A DNA stretch of 64,000 nucleotides from contig CALXXE010000001.1 of NCBI GenBank assembly GCA_944392605.1, positions 124,001 to 188,000 of the forward strand, written 5' to 3'. The notes under the pieces are model-generated. The model was given only the letters and a program-made list of their open reading frames with translations, was not told the origin of the DNA and made no database searches. The translations under genes were made by a program, and so were the position numbers. Of the stretch, positions 8,930 to 17,799 are shown one piece after another (within the stretch, counting starts at the first letter, position 1; each line of letters opens with the position of its first letter). Source of the DNA: an uncultured Clostridia bacterium (GTDB lineage Bacteria; Bacillota; Clostridia; TANB77; CAG-508).

Positions 8930-9451
8930 TTATAATTTTCTAATTAATTCTTCATATCTTTCATATTCTGGTTCATATTTTTCAATTAGCTTATAAAAAG
9001 CCTTGCAATGTGTTTTATATTTTAGGTGGCAATATTGGTGTAAAACAGCATAATCAATTATTTTTCTTCCGTATTTTACAACCTCAGGATTAATTGTTAT
9101 TTTACTATCTTCACATTTTCCTATTCCTTGGAATCTTCTTACTTCATATTCTTCTGGAGCAAAACCTAACATTATTCTTGTTTTCTCCATTGCTCTTTCT
9201 ATTTCTACGTTTGCAATTTGTTCGTACATTTTATCTATTGCTAAATCTAAAATTGCTACATTTGACATTTTTCTATACTTGTTAGGTAGTGATATTTTTA
9301 TAGTTTTTCCTTCCACATCTAACTCAGTAATTTTAATATTTTTGTATATAATTTTTATCCTATAATCTATTCCTAATACTGGAACTGGATGTCTCTCTAT
9401 GCCACTATTTACAGTCATCTTAACATTTGTTTTTCTTTTTACTATATTCAT
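8930..9451 (-). CDS. YgjP-like metallopeptidase-fold protein with altered catalytic Glu
   Basis: A 173-residue protein resembling the YgjP/DUF45 (zincin-fold) family: an N-terminal beta-rich half, then a C-terminal helix with HQYCHLKYKTHCKAF at 138-152. In the family this is HExCHL..xH; the three zinc-binding His (138, 142, 148) are present, but the catalytic Glu is Gln139 (codon CAA). It may bind zinc without hydrolysing a substrate. Preceded by an AGGAG-like site; single-gene unit. Confidence 0.8.
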   Translation of the reverse strand: MNIVKRKTNVKMTVNSGIERHPVPVLGIDYRIKIIYKNIKITELDVEGKTIKISLPNKYRKMSNVAILDLAIDKMYEQIANVEIERAMEKTRIMLGFAPEEYEVRRFQGIGKCEDSKITINPEVVKYGRKIIDYAVLHQYCHLKYKTHCKAFYKLIEKYEPEYERYEELIRKL

Positions 9452-9660
9452 TTCATATCACTCCTTGTCAAAATATCGTTTTGCAAATTATTGTTCGCTT
9501 TTGTTGTTTTTATTCTATATTTTGTTTTCCATTTTGTCAATAGTTTTTTATAAAAAATTTAAAATATTTGTTCGGTATTTTTTCTATCTCTTTTATATCA
9601 ATATTTTGACAAGAAAAATTTTTTTGTAAGACAAAAAAGTTGTAGATTTTTCTCAACAAA

Positions 9661-9700
9661 AAATGAGACAAACAAGGTCTGTCCCTAATTTGTCTCATTT
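9661..9700 (-). terminator. rplS operon terminator, carrying a repeat-like core
   Basis: AAATGAGACAAA (9661-9672) and TTTGTCTCATTT (9689-9700) form a perfect 12-base stem six bases after the rplS stop, followed on the minus strand by TTTT. The loop reads GGGACAGACC, related to the GGGAC motifs of the dispersed palindromes described elsewhere in the window. Confidence 0.8.
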
Positions 9701-9705
9701 ATTTA

Positions 9706-10296
9706 TTATTCAGCCTTTTTATCTTCTTTAGCTGGTTCTTCAGTTTTTGCTTCTTCTTTAACTTCTTCAGCTTTTTCTTCTTTTACAGGCTCTTCTTTAA
9801 CTGTTTCAACTGTTTCTTCTTTTACTGTATCTACAGTTTCTTGTACTGTTGGTTCTTCTGTTTCAACTGCTGAAGCTTCTTCTGGAGCTTCCTCTACAGC
9901 TGGTTCTTCTACTAAATCTTCTTTAATAGTAATTTCTCTATCTTCAATTCTTGCTCCAACTTGTTCTTTAGTCTTAGCAGCTTTACCAAGTCTATCTCTT
10001 AAGTAGAATAATCTAGCTCTTCTAGCTTTACCTACTCTTACTAATTCTACTTTTTCAACTAATGGTGAATGTACTAAGAATGTTTTTTCAACACCTACAC
10101 CGTAAGAGATTTTTCTTACTGTAAATGATTGATTAACTCCTCCACCTTGTACTTTAATAATAATTCCTTCAAAAACTTGAATTCTTTCTTTATTTCCTTC
10201 TTTAATTCTTACGTGTACTCTAACTGTATTACCAACTTTTAATTCTGGTATTTTATTTTTCAATTGTTCATGCTCAATTGCTTTAATAATATCCAT
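9706..10296 (-). CDS. rplS: Ribosomal protein bL19 with long acidic C-terminal tail
   Basis: Residues 1-115 are a normal bL19 (interface of the large and small subunits), with the [13 protein letters not shown] and [17 protein letters not shown] signatures. Residues 116-196 are an extra tail made almost only of Glu, Ala, Lys, Val, Thr and Pro, with repeated EEP/KEE units. The standard protein is about 115 residues. The tail is in frame and ends at a true terminator, so it is not an annotation artefact. Last gene of the ylxM-to-rplS operon. Confidence 0.95.
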   Translation of the reverse strand: MDIIKAIEHEQLKNKIPELKVGNTVRVHVRIKEGNKERIQVFEGIIIKVQGGGVNQSFTVRKISYGVGVEKTFLVHSPLVEKVELVRVGKARRARLFYLRDRLGKAAKTKEQVGARIEDREITIKEDLVEEPAVEEAPEEASAVETEEPTVQETVDTVKEETVETVKEEPVKEEKAEEVKEEAKTEEPAKEDKKAE

Positions 10297-10334
10297 TTTA
10301 GAATATCCTCCTTTTCTTCCTAATTTTATTTTTT

Positions 10335-10365
10335 AGAGCGGTGCATTTGGGATTTTGCACTTCTT
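10335..10365 (-). promoter_or_regulatory. Possible L19 leader hairpin
   Basis: Upstream of rplS on the minus strand, GTGCA and TGCAC (10341-10345 with 10356-10360) form a hairpin followed by CGCTC. The position matches the Firmicutes L19 leader, where bL19 is thought to bind its own mRNA. I judge this from position and the small stem, not from a model search. Confidence 0.4.
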
Positions 10366-10387
10366 TTTTATTTTTATATTTTTTGAT

Positions 10388-11056
10388 TTATTCTTTATTT
10401 AATAAATCAGGTCTTTTTTTCTTAGTTATCTCTAAAGATTGTTCTTTTCTCCATTCATCTATTCTTTGATGATTTCCTGAAAGTAAAATTTCTGGAACTT
10501 TCATTCCTTCAAAGACTTCTGGTCTTGTATATTGTGGATATTCAAGTAATCCATTTGAAAAGCTTTCTTCTTTTATAGAGTCTTCGCTTAGGACCCCTTC
10601 TACATATCTACTTACACTATCAATTAATACCATAGCTGGAAGTTCTCCACCTGTTAATACATAATCTCCAATAGATATTTCTTCATCCACTATCTTATCA
10701 AGAACTCTTTGGTCTATGCCTTCATAATGTCCACAAAGAATTATTAAATGTTCTTCTTTAGATAACTCTACAACCTTTTTTTGATCTAATGTTTTACCCT
10801 GTGGAGACATATATATCACTTTTGTATCTTTATTATTTAAAGACTGATATGCTCTATATACTACATCTGGCATCATTACCATACCAGCTCCACCACCATA
10901 TGGAGTGTCATCTACTTTATTATGTTTATTTTCTGAAAAATCTCTAATATTAACTAAATTAATATTAATTTGTTTATTCGTCTTAGCTCTTCCTATTATG
11001 CTTTCATTCAAACTAGAAAACATTTCAGGGAAAAGTGTTAAAACATCAAATTGCAT
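10388..11056 (-). CDS. trmD: tRNA (guanine-N1)-methyltransferase
   Basis: A 222-residue SPOUT methyltransferase making m1G37 in tRNAs, which prevents +1 frameshifting. The start is ATG 11056 (MQFDVLTLFPEMF) with GGAGG five bases upstream; an ATG at 11068 overlaps the Shine-Dalgarno. Visible motifs: DDTPYGGGAGMVM, LCGHYEGIDQRV, ISIGDYVLTGGELPAMV (the trefoil knot that binds SAM). Follows rimM closely in the operon. Confidence 0.97.
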   Translation of the reverse strand: MQFDVLTLFPEMFSSLNESIIGRAKTNKQININLVNIRDFSENKHNKVDDTPYGGGAGMVMMPDVVYRAYQSLNNKDTKVIYMSPQGKTLDQKKVVELSKEEHLIILCGHYEGIDQRVLDKIVDEEISIGDYVLTGGELPAMVLIDSVSRYVEGVLSEDSIKEESFSNGLLEYPQYTRPEVFEGMKVPEILLSGNHQRIDEWRKEQSLEITKKKRPDLLNKE

Positions 11057-11069
11057 TTTTTCCTCCATA

Positions 11070-11579
11070 TTACATTAGTCCTGGAATTAGGTGTACTATC
11101 ATTTTTCTTTGTTCCATATCAATATTTTTAATTACATCTTCTATTGCAGGTAAAAGAATTTGTTTTCCTAATTCATTTTTTACAACATATATATCCGAAC
11201 TACCTGAATTAAATACATCATCTAGAATCCCTAATTTTTCTCCTTCATCTGTATATACATCCAGTCCTATCATATCTACAATATAATAAGTTCCTTCCTC
11301 TAGAGGTTCTTCTTCATCACGGTCTACTACTAAATAGTAATTACGTAATAAATTTGCATCCTCTGGATTTTCTATACCTTTGAATTTTATTAATACCATT
11401 TCTTTATGATATTTAACTTCTTCTATTTCATATTCTTTTCTAGTATTTCTATTTTGGATATATATTTTTTTCAAATTGTCAAATCTTTTTTTTACATCAT
11501 CTGTATATGGTTTTACTTTTACCATTCCTTTGATACCAAAAGTATTTACAATTTGACCGATTTCAAGATATTTTGTCAT
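11070..11579 (-). CDS. rimM: Ribosome maturation factor RimM
   Basis: A 169-residue 30S maturation factor that binds uS19. I start at ATG 11579 (MTKYLEIGQIVNTFGIKG) with GGAG nine bases upstream; a TTG at 11594 directly abuts the khpA stop. The N-terminal RimM barrel (G-I-K-G-x-V-K-V-x-P) and the C-terminal PRC-barrel region (YYIVDMIGLDVYTDEG) are both present. Confidence 0.95.
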   Translation of the reverse strand: MTKYLEIGQIVNTFGIKGMVKVKPYTDDVKKRFDNLKKIYIQNRNTRKEYEIEEVKYHKEMVLIKFKGIENPEDANLLRNYYLVVDRDEEEPLEEGTYYIVDMIGLDVYTDEGEKLGILDDVFNSGSSDIYVVKNELGKQILLPAIEDVIKNIDMEQRKMIVHLIPGLM

Positions 11580-11594
11580 ATTTAAATACTCCAA

Positions 11595-11825
11595 TTATCC
11601 TATAAATTCAACTAACACTTTTTTGTGTTCTTTTGAAGCTACTGATTTCATGACTGTACGTATAGATTTAGCAAGTCTACCTTGTTTGCCTATAACTTTA
11701 CCCATGTCCTCTTTTGCTACTTTTACTTCAAACGTAGTAGTCTTTTCATCATCTTTTCTTGTTATTTCTACTGCATCTTTATTATCTACTAAATTTGAAA
11801 TAATTATTTTTAATGTTTCTTCCAT
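11595..11825 (-). CDS. khpA: KH-domain RNA-binding protein KhpA
   Basis: A 76-residue single type-II KH domain with the GKVIGKQGRLAKSIR loop (G-x-x-G) that contacts RNA. The start is ATG 11825 behind GGAGG; the GTG at 11837 overlaps that site. KhpA pairs with KhpB/Jag and affects cell division and envelope transcripts. It has the usual place between rpsP and rimM. Confidence 0.93.
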   Translation of the reverse strand: MEETLKIIISNLVDNKDAVEITRKDDEKTTTFEVKVAKEDMGKVIGKQGRLAKSIRTVMKSVASKEHKKVLVEFIG

Positions 11826-11878
11826 GTTTACCTCCACTTAATCCAAAATTGGACTTTAAAAGGATTGTTAAAGTTAAA

Positions 11879-12112
11879 TTATTTAACTTTTTCCATTAAG
11901 TCTTTTACTGTTGGTGTTGGTTTAGCACCATTTTTAATCCATTGTGCCAATTTTTCTTTATCTACAACTATTGTAGATGGTTCTGTCATTGGATCATATG
12001 TTCCAATTTGCTCGATTATCTTACCATCTCTTGGGCTTCTTGAATCTGCTACAACAATATGATAAAATGGAGCTTTTTTCTTTCCTTGTCTTTGTAATCT
12101 GATTTTTACCAT
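11879..12112 (-). CDS. rpsP: Ribosomal protein bS16
   Basis: A 77-residue protein with the family signature [19 protein letters not shown] and [11 protein letters not shown]. Start ATG 12112, nine bases after GGAGGTG. Small-subunit assembly protein; follows ffh in the operon. Confidence 0.96.
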   Translation of the reverse strand: MVKIRLQRQGKKKAPFYHIVVADSRSPRDGKIIEQIGTYDPMTEPSTIVVDKEKLAQWIKNGAKPTPTVKDLMEKVK

Positions 12113-12181
12113 TTCTTTCACCTCCGAATTTAGAATAATTTATATAAAATTTAAAAATTAAATAACTAAAATAACAATTAA

Positions 12182-13534
12182 CTAAAATTTAAAATTCTTT
12201 AAGGTATTTTCATCTATACCATTCATCAATTTCTTCATGCTACCTTTGTTGCTCTTCATTTTCTTCATCATTTTTTGTGTCATTTCAAATGATTTTATGA
12301 ATTTGTTTATTTCTTGCACTGATGTTCCACTTCCTTTTGCTATACGTTGTCTACGACTAGCGTTAAGAAGTCTTACATCTCTTTTTTCTTCTTTTGTCAT
12401 TGAGCATATAATTGCTTCTATTCTTACAAATTCTTTATCATCTATCTTAACATCTTTTAATTGATTCATCCCTGGTATTAATTTAAGTAGTGATGAAAAT
12501 GAACCCATTTTCTTTATCTGTCTTATTTGTGTTAAATAATCATCTAAGTCAAATTCTCTTTTCCTTAATTGTTTTTCTAATTTTTCTGCTTGTTCTTGGT
12601 CAAAAGCTTCTTCTGCTTTTTCTATTACTGATAGGATATCTCCCATTCCTAAAATCCTTCCAGCCATTCTTTCTGGATGGAATACTTCAATATCACTTAG
12701 TTTTTCACCTGTTGCCGCAAATTTTATTGGTTTTCCTGTAACCTTTTTTACTGATAGTGCGCTACCACCACGAGTATCGCCATCTAATTTTGTAAGTACA
12801 ACTCCATCTATTCCAACAGTAGTATTAAATTTTTCTGCAACATTTACAGCATCTTGACCTGTCATACTATCTACTACAAGTAATATTTCATGTGGTTTTA
12901 TTCCAGTCTTTAACCTTTTTAATTCATCCATTAATTCTTCGTCAATATGAAGACGTCCCGCTGTATCTAAAATTACAACATCATTTAATTTTGACATTGC
13001 AACTGATAATGCTTGTCTTGCAATATGAACTACATCTTTTGATGCTTCATTTGCATATACTGGTATGTTTAACTGTTTCCCAACTACTTGTAATTGTTTT
13101 ATAGCCGCTGGTCTATATACATCACATGCAACAAGTAATGGTTTCTTACCCTCTTTTCTAAATAAGTTTGCAAGCTTACCTGCTGTTGTTGTCTTACCAG
13201 AACCTTGAAGACCAACCAGCATAATTATTGTTGGTGGGTTTGGAGTAAAGTTTACTTTACTTTCTGTTCCTCCAAGTAATTCTACTAATTCATCTTTTAC
13301 AATTTTAACGACTTGTTGTCCTGGCGTTAATGATTTTAATACATCTTGACCAAGTGCCTTTTCTCTAATTGACTCTATAAATTCTTTAACAATCTTATAG
13401 TTGACATCAGCTTCTAAAAGTGCAAGTTTTACCTCTCTTAGCATTTCCTTTAAATCGCTTTCAGTTATTCTTGCTTTTCCTCTAATTTTTCTTGTTATTT
13501 CTTGTAATCTAGAAGATAATCCTTCAAAAGCCAT
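12182..13534 (-). CDS. ffh: Signal recognition particle protein Ffh
   Basis: A 450-residue SRP54 GTPase that binds 4.5S/scRNA and signal peptides to target proteins to FtsY and SecYEG. N-domain helices (1-90), then the G domain with GLQGSGKTTTAGKLA (P-loop), DTAGRLH (G3) and TKLDGDTRGG (G4/G5), then a C-terminal M domain with Met-rich helices (MKKMKSNKGSMKKLMNG). Length is normal. Confidence 0.97.
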   Translation of the reverse strand: MAFEGLSSRLQEITRKIRGKARITESDLKEMLREVKLALLEADVNYKIVKEFIESIREKALGQDVLKSLTPGQQVVKIVKDELVELLGGTESKVNFTPNPPTIIMLVGLQGSGKTTTAGKLANLFRKEGKKPLLVACDVYRPAAIKQLQVVGKQLNIPVYANEASKDVVHIARQALSVAMSKLNDVVILDTAGRLHIDEELMDELKRLKTGIKPHEILLVVDSMTGQDAVNVAEKFNTTVGIDGVVLTKLDGDTRGGSALSVKKVTGKPIKFAATGEKLSDIEVFHPERMAGRILGMGDILSVIEKAEEAFDQEQAEKLEKQLRKREFDLDDYLTQIRQIKKMGSFSSLLKLIPGMNQLKDVKIDDKEFVRIEAIICSMTKEEKRDVRLLNASRRQRIAKGSGTSVQEINKFIKSFEMTQKMMKKMKSNKGSMKKLMNGIDENTLKNFKF

Positions 13535-13575
13535 AATCTCAACTCCTATTCTTATTTATTTTTTCTTAAGACTAA

Positions 13576-13923
13576 TTATACTAAGTATCTTAATTCTTTC
13601 TTTACGTTTTCTAACACGTTTGCTATTTCCTTGTCTGAATAATCTTTTTGTATTTTTGTTAATTCAGATAAAGCTTTTTCTATTCTTTTTTCTTGATTTA
13701 ACATCCTTTTCATAAATAATAGCTTTTCTTCGTATTCGAAAAGTTTTTTCTCCCCCTTCTTTATAATGTCTCTTACCGCTTGTCTTGTTATGTTATTATT
13801 TTCTGCTATCTCTGACAATGACAAGTCATTATTGTAGTAATCATCTATGAATTCATATTGTTTTTCAGTTAATAGCTTTCCGTACAATTGGCATAGCATA
13901 CTAATTTCAACGTTTTTTTCCAT
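13576..13923 (-). CDS. ylxM: YlxM-family sigma-like DNA-binding protein (SRP-associated)
   Basis: A 115-residue UPF0122/p13 protein with a sigma-70 region-4-like HTH at about 25-60 (LTEKQYEFIDDYYNNDLSLSE, NNITRQAVRDII). It is nearly always encoded just before ffh, as here, and in streptococci the homologue stimulates SRP GTPase activity. First gene of this operon. Confidence 0.93.
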   Translation of the reverse strand: MEKNVEISMLCQLYGKLLTEKQYEFIDDYYNNDLSLSEIAENNNITRQAVRDIIKKGEKKLFEYEEKLLFMKRMLNQEKRIEKALSELTKIQKDYSDKEIANVLENVKKELRYLV

Positions 13924-14140
13924 AGCTTTCCTCTTTTCATTTTGTAATGCTAATATACTTTACACTATTTTTCTTTATTTGTCAATAGTTTTAGCAAAAA
14001 AAATAGAAAAACTACTAAAAAATAAGCATTTTTCTATCTCTAATAATCTCTTTAAAATATACAACAATTATAACCATCAGTCCCCCTATGTCAACAAGTG
14101 GTTTCATTGTCGAACAAAAGTGAAAATAAAATTTCCACGC

Positions 14141-14167
14141 TTGGCACTAACTTTAAATTAGTGTCAA
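14141..14167. terminator. Hairpin between ylxM and the TnpB element
   Basis: TTGGCACTAA (14141-14150) pairs with TTAGTGTCAA (14158-14167), followed on the plus strand by TTTTTA. It may be a terminator or part of the right end / guide-RNA-forming end of the TnpB element. Confidence 0.45.
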
Positions 14168-14198
14168 TTTTTATAAAGATGTTGTTTTTAAGTTTCCA

Positions 14199-15477
14199 CC
14201 TAAAGTTTTTAGGCAACCCTTTTCTTTAATGTTCGTTGTTCTTTGGCCATACCCATCGCTATTTCTAGGTCTGGACTAAAGATTTCTTTTATATACTTTC
14301 TTAAAATATTTAAACTTCCATTTATATCCGCATTTATTATTTTCCCTCTATTTGTCTTAAATAGTCCTCTTGTTATTCTTCTTGCTTTATTGTAGTACTC
14401 TCTGTTTATTTCTTCTTTATCTATACTACTTACTCCTGATGTATATTCTTCTCCTATCTTTTCTACTTCTATTCCTTCTAGTTTTGCTTTATATTTTATT
14501 TTATTTACTAAATTTTGTATTGGCATTTCTACAAATCTTTTATTGTTTCTCATATTTTGTTTTATATTTTTTATATTTCCTATAACAATAGTACTACAAG
14601 CATTTTCTTTTGCATAATCTATTATCATTCTACTTGCTTTATGCATATATGTGTTACTATAATTTCTCATTTGCTCATATAATTTATTTATCTTTTTAGT
14701 ATTTTTAAATTCTTTACTTCCTGTCATCTTCATTTGTATTCCTTGTAATCTTGATATTTCTTTATTTATATAGCCTATTTTTGATTTTATTCTTTCTCCT
14801 GCTATTATTAATGTATTATCATTATTCATATTTGTACATGCTGCTAGATTATCCATTCCTAAATCTATTGCCATTATATTTCCACCAATTACTATTTTCT
14901 TTTCTTCTTTTTCGTATATTATATACACTTTACATTTTCCATCTGTTATTTTTCCTATCTTTATCATTTTTATGCTTTCCAAATTTATTAGCTTTTCTAA
15001 TTTCTTTGGTATTAGAAAATTTAAACTCTTTACTTTAAATTTTTCCTGCATCTTCTTTGATATTGATAGCTTTATTTCTCTTCCATCTCGCCTTATTGCA
15101 TATTTTGTAAATGTTATTAATATCTTATTCTCTTTTTTATATCTTGGCATTCTTGGCTTTCCTTTTATTTCTTTTTTTCCATCTCTATACTTCTTGCTTA
15201 CTTCTATATATGATTTATAATCTCCTATATAATTTAATATTATTTCTAACAATGTATGTGAATGTAAATATTCTGAATGCCAATTTTCTTTCCTATATTT
15301 TTTGTATATTTTACTTCCTTCTACGTTTATACTTCCTTTTGCATTTATTTTTTCTTTTCCTTCTTTTACTTCATAATTTAACATATTATAGACCTTACTA
15401 CTATGCCACATTAATTCTTTTATTATCTTCTCTTGAATTTTATTCATTTTCAAATCATATACAAAAGTTAATCTCAA
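14199..15477 (-). mobile_element. IS200/IS605-type element of the tnpB-only class (minimal extent)
   Basis: A lone tnpB gene without tnpA, inserted between the ylxM and clpX units. The hairpin CCTAAAgttTTTAGG at 14199-14213 overlaps the tnpB stop, in the place where IS605-like right ends and omega-RNA (reRNA) scaffolds lie. True ends are not resolved; flanks at 14060-14198 and 15478-15600 may belong to it. Confidence 0.65.
14209..15477 (-). CDS. tnpB: TnpB RNA-guided nuclease / IS605 OrfB family
   Basis: A 422-residue protein. The start is TTG 15477 behind GGAGGTG; an upstream in-frame start at 15522 has no ribosome site. RuvC residues can be placed: Asp205 in AIDLGMDN, Glu at about 344 in GEEYTSG, Asp384 in NADINGSLNI. 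The segment between the last two, which in many TnpBs carries two CxxC zinc knuckles, has no cysteines here; a subgroup of clostridial TnpB proteins shares this. TnpB uses an RNA from the element's 3' end to cut DNA at the donor site. All catalytic residues look intact. Confidence 0.92.
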   Translation of the reverse strand: MRLTFVYDLKMNKIQEKIIKELMWHSSKVYNMLNYEVKEGKEKINAKGSINVEGSKIYKKYRKENWHSEYLHSHTLLEIILNYIGDYKSYIEVSKKYRDGKKEIKGKPRMPRYKKENKILITFTKYAIRRDGREIKLSISKKMQEKFKVKSLNFLIPKKLEKLINLESIKMIKIGKITDGKCKVYIIYEKEEKKIVIGGNIMAIDLGMDNLAACTNMNNDNTLIIAGERIKSKIGYINKEISRLQGIQMKMTGSKEFKNTKKINKLYEQMRNYSNTYMHKASRMIIDYAKENACSTIVIGNIKNIKQNMRNNKRFVEMPIQNLVNKIKYKAKLEGIEVEKIGEEYTSGVSSIDKEEINREYYNKARRITRGLFKTNRGKIINADINGSLNILRKYIKEIFSPDLEIAMGMAKEQRTLKKRVA

Positions 15478-15606
15478 ATTTTTCACCTCCAATCGTTTTA
15501 TTATTTGTATCACATCAAACATATTTTCGCAAGTACTTTTGAATAAATCTTTACTTTTTATTAATATTTTAAAACAATTTGTTGATATTTCCTATGCAAC
15601 AAAAAA

Positions 15607-15634
15607 AGAAGTGTTCTTACTTTAGAACACTTCT
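15607..15634 (-). terminator. clpX terminator
   Basis: AGAAGTGTTCT (15607-15617) and AGAACACTTCT (15624-15634) form a perfect 11-base stem seven bases past the clpX stop, followed on the minus strand by TTTTTTT. Confidence 0.9.
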
Positions 15635-15640
15635 TAACTT

Positions 15641-16969
15641 TTATGCTGTTTCTTTTTGATTACCATCTGGTGTTTGTCTTTTCTTTTTTATTATTGGCTT
15701 CTTAATGTCTTCTTTATTACATTCTATTATCTTAGGTCCTTCAGTTCCTGCTACTGTTCCTTTGGTAATAATACATTTTTCTATATTTGATTTTGATGGT
15801 ATATCAAACATAATATCTCTCATTATTTCTTCTATAATAGAGCGTAAACCTCTTGCACCTGTTTTTCTTTCAATTGCTTTATCAACAATTGCTTCTAGTG
15901 CTTCTCTTTCAAATATTAGCTCTACACCATCTATTTCAAATAATTTTTGATATTGTTTTACTAGAGAATTTTTAGGCTCTTGTAAAATTTTAATTAAAGT
16001 TTCCTTATCTAAATCCCTTAGAGTTGCAACAATTGGTAATCTTCCTATAAATTCTGGTATTAATCCAAACTTTAATAAATCTTGAGGTAATAATTCTTTA
16101 AATACTTCATATTTATCCTCATCTTTTTTGGTTTGCATTCTTTTACCAAAACCTATTTCTTTTTCACCAGTTCTTTCTTTAATTATATTCTCTAAACCTT
16201 CAAATGCTCCACCACATATAATTAAAATATTTTCTGTATTTATTTGTATTAATTCTTGGTTTGGATGCTTTCTTCCTCCTTGTGGTGGTACTGATGCTAC
16301 TGTTCCTTCTATGATTTTTAATAATGCTTGTTGTACACCTTCACCACTTACATCTCTTGTTATAGAAACATTTTCTGATTTTCTTGCAATTTTATCTATT
16401 TCATCAATATATATAATTCCTTTTTCTGCTTTTTCTATATCTCCATCAGCTGCTTGAATTAGTTTTAAAAGAATGTTTTCAACATCTTCTCCAACATATC
16501 CTGCTTCTGTTAGAGTTGTCGCATCAGCAATTGTAAATGGAACTTTTAATATCTTTGCTAAAGTTCTTGCAAGTAAAGTTTTTCCACATCCTGTTGGTCC
16601 AAGTAATAATATATTACTTTTTTGAATTTCAACATCGTCATCATCTTTTTTATTTGATTCTTCATGTGCAATTCTTTTATAGTGATTATAAACAGCAACA
16701 GACAAAGTTCTTTTAGCTTCGTCTTGTCCTATTACATAATCATCTAATATATCTTTTATTTCTTGTGGAGTTGGTAAATTATTTAATTCATTCAATGTGT
16801 ATCCTGCATTTTCATCCTCATATAATTCTGCCTCTATAATACTATTACATAATTCTACACATTCATCACAAATATATACTCCCGGACCTGCTACTATTTT
16901 TCTAACATTCTCTTGTGCTTTACCACAAAAAGAACATCTTACACTTCTTGGTTTATCATTTTTTGCCAT
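15641..16969 (-). CDS. clpX: ATP-dependent Clp protease ATP-binding subunit ClpX
   Basis: A 442-residue AAA+ unfoldase that feeds ClpP. N-terminal zinc-binding domain with CSFCGKAQ and CDECVELC (residues 12-42), Walker A GPTGCGKT, Walker [11 protein letters not shown], sensor and Arg-finger region and the C-terminal IGF-type loop (EKEIGFGK) that docks ClpP. Downstream of clpP with a 28-base gap, hence co-transcribed. Confidence 0.97.
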   Translation of the reverse strand: MAKNDKPRSVRCSFCGKAQENVRKIVAGPGVYICDECVELCNSIIEAELYEDENAGYTLNELNNLPTPQEIKDILDDYVIGQDEAKRTLSVAVYNHYKRIAHEESNKKDDDDVEIQKSNILLLGPTGCGKTLLARTLAKILKVPFTIADATTLTEAGYVGEDVENILLKLIQAADGDIEKAEKGIIYIDEIDKIARKSENVSITRDVSGEGVQQALLKIIEGTVASVPPQGGRKHPNQELIQINTENILIICGGAFEGLENIIKERTGEKEIGFGKRMQTKKDEDKYEVFKELLPQDLLKFGLIPEFIGRLPIVATLRDLDKETLIKILQEPKNSLVKQYQKLFEIDGVELIFEREALEAIVDKAIERKTGARGLRSIIEEIMRDIMFDIPSKSNIEKCIITKGTVAGTEGPKIIECNKEDIKKPIIKKKRQTPDGNQKETA

Positions 16970-16997
16970 AAGTTTCTCCTTTTTCTATATATTTTTT

Positions 16998-17603
16998 CTA
17001 TTTTCTTTTGTCCATAATTCCATCTATTAATCCATATTTCAAAGCTTCTTCTGCTGTCATATAATTATCTCTTTCTGTATCTTTTTGAATTTGTTCTACA
17101 GTTTGACCTGTCCTTTCACTTAAGAATTTATTTAATTTTTCTCTTGTTTTTACTAAATGGTCTGCATGTATTTTAATTTCTGTTGCTTGACCTGAAAGTC
17201 CGCCACCACCGATTAATGGTTGGTGAATTAATATTTCTGCATTAGGTGTTGCAAATCTCTTTCCTTTTTCTCCTGCTGCTAAAAGAGCTGCTCCCATACT
17301 AGCTGCCATACCAATACAAATTGTTGATACTGGACATGTTATATAATTCATTGTATCTATAATTCCCATTCCATCTGTAATAGATCCACCTGGTGAATTA
17401 ATATATAAACTAATTTCTTTTTCTGGGTCTTCTGACTCTAAGAATAGTAATTGTGCTATTACTAAACTTGATGTTGTTGGATTAACATCTTCTCCTAAAA
17501 ATATAATTCTATCTTTTAACAATCTTGAGAAAATATCATATGATCTTTCTCCTTTACTAGTTTGTTCAATTACATAAGGTACTAAACTATTTTTTTCTAA
17601 CAT
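16998..17603 (-). CDS. clpP: ATP-dependent Clp protease proteolytic subunit ClpP
   Basis: A 201-residue serine protease. I start at ATG 17603 ([14 protein letters not shown]) behind GGAGG; the longer frame to 17654 is translated repeat sequence. Catalytic Ser in GMAASMGA, His in ILIHQPL and the following Asp region ([13 protein letters not shown]) are conserved. Upstream lies a palindromic GGGAC-type repeat (17623-17698) rather than an obvious CtsR box. Confidence 0.97.
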   Translation of the reverse strand: MLEKNSLVPYVIEQTSKGERSYDIFSRLLKDRIIFLGEDVNPTTSSLVIAQLLFLESEDPEKEISLYINSPGGSITDGMGIIDTMNYITCPVSTICIGMAASMGAALLAAGEKGKRFATPNAEILIHQPLIGGGGLSGQATEIKIHADHLVKTREKLNKFLSERTGQTVEQIQKDTERDNYMTAEEALKYGLIDGIMDKRK

Positions 17604-17622
17604 TTTCTTTCCTCCTTCAAAC

Positions 17623-17698
17623 GGGGACGTTTCCTTTTGTCTGAAAAACGACATTAGGAAACGTCCCTAATGTCCCTTTTTCGACAATCCGGGACACA
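17623..17698. repeat. GGGAC-type palindromic repeat upstream of clpP
   Basis: GGGGACGTTTCC and GGAAACGTCCC are inverted around an A/T-rich core, ending GGGACACA. The same end motifs occur at 23494-23537 (before rsgA) and 51111-51225 (before clpC). REP-like element, non-coding. Confidence 0.7.
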
Positions 17699-17799
17699 TC
17701 CTTATCACTTCATTTAATATATATATTACAAACTTATATTAATTACAAAAAAGCCAGGGTTAAAATTTTACTAATAATTCTATCCCCCAGCATCTTTTA

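Noticed and set aside
14370-15542. Series of Leu/Phe-rich plus-strand frames opposite tnpB
   Set aside because: They mirror an intact minus-strand gene, lack ribosome sites, and have the composition expected of antisense AT-rich frames.
17604-17654. 17-residue N-terminal extension of ClpP
   Set aside because: It translates the palindromic repeat and has no ribosome site; MLEKNSLVP has one and matches the family start.
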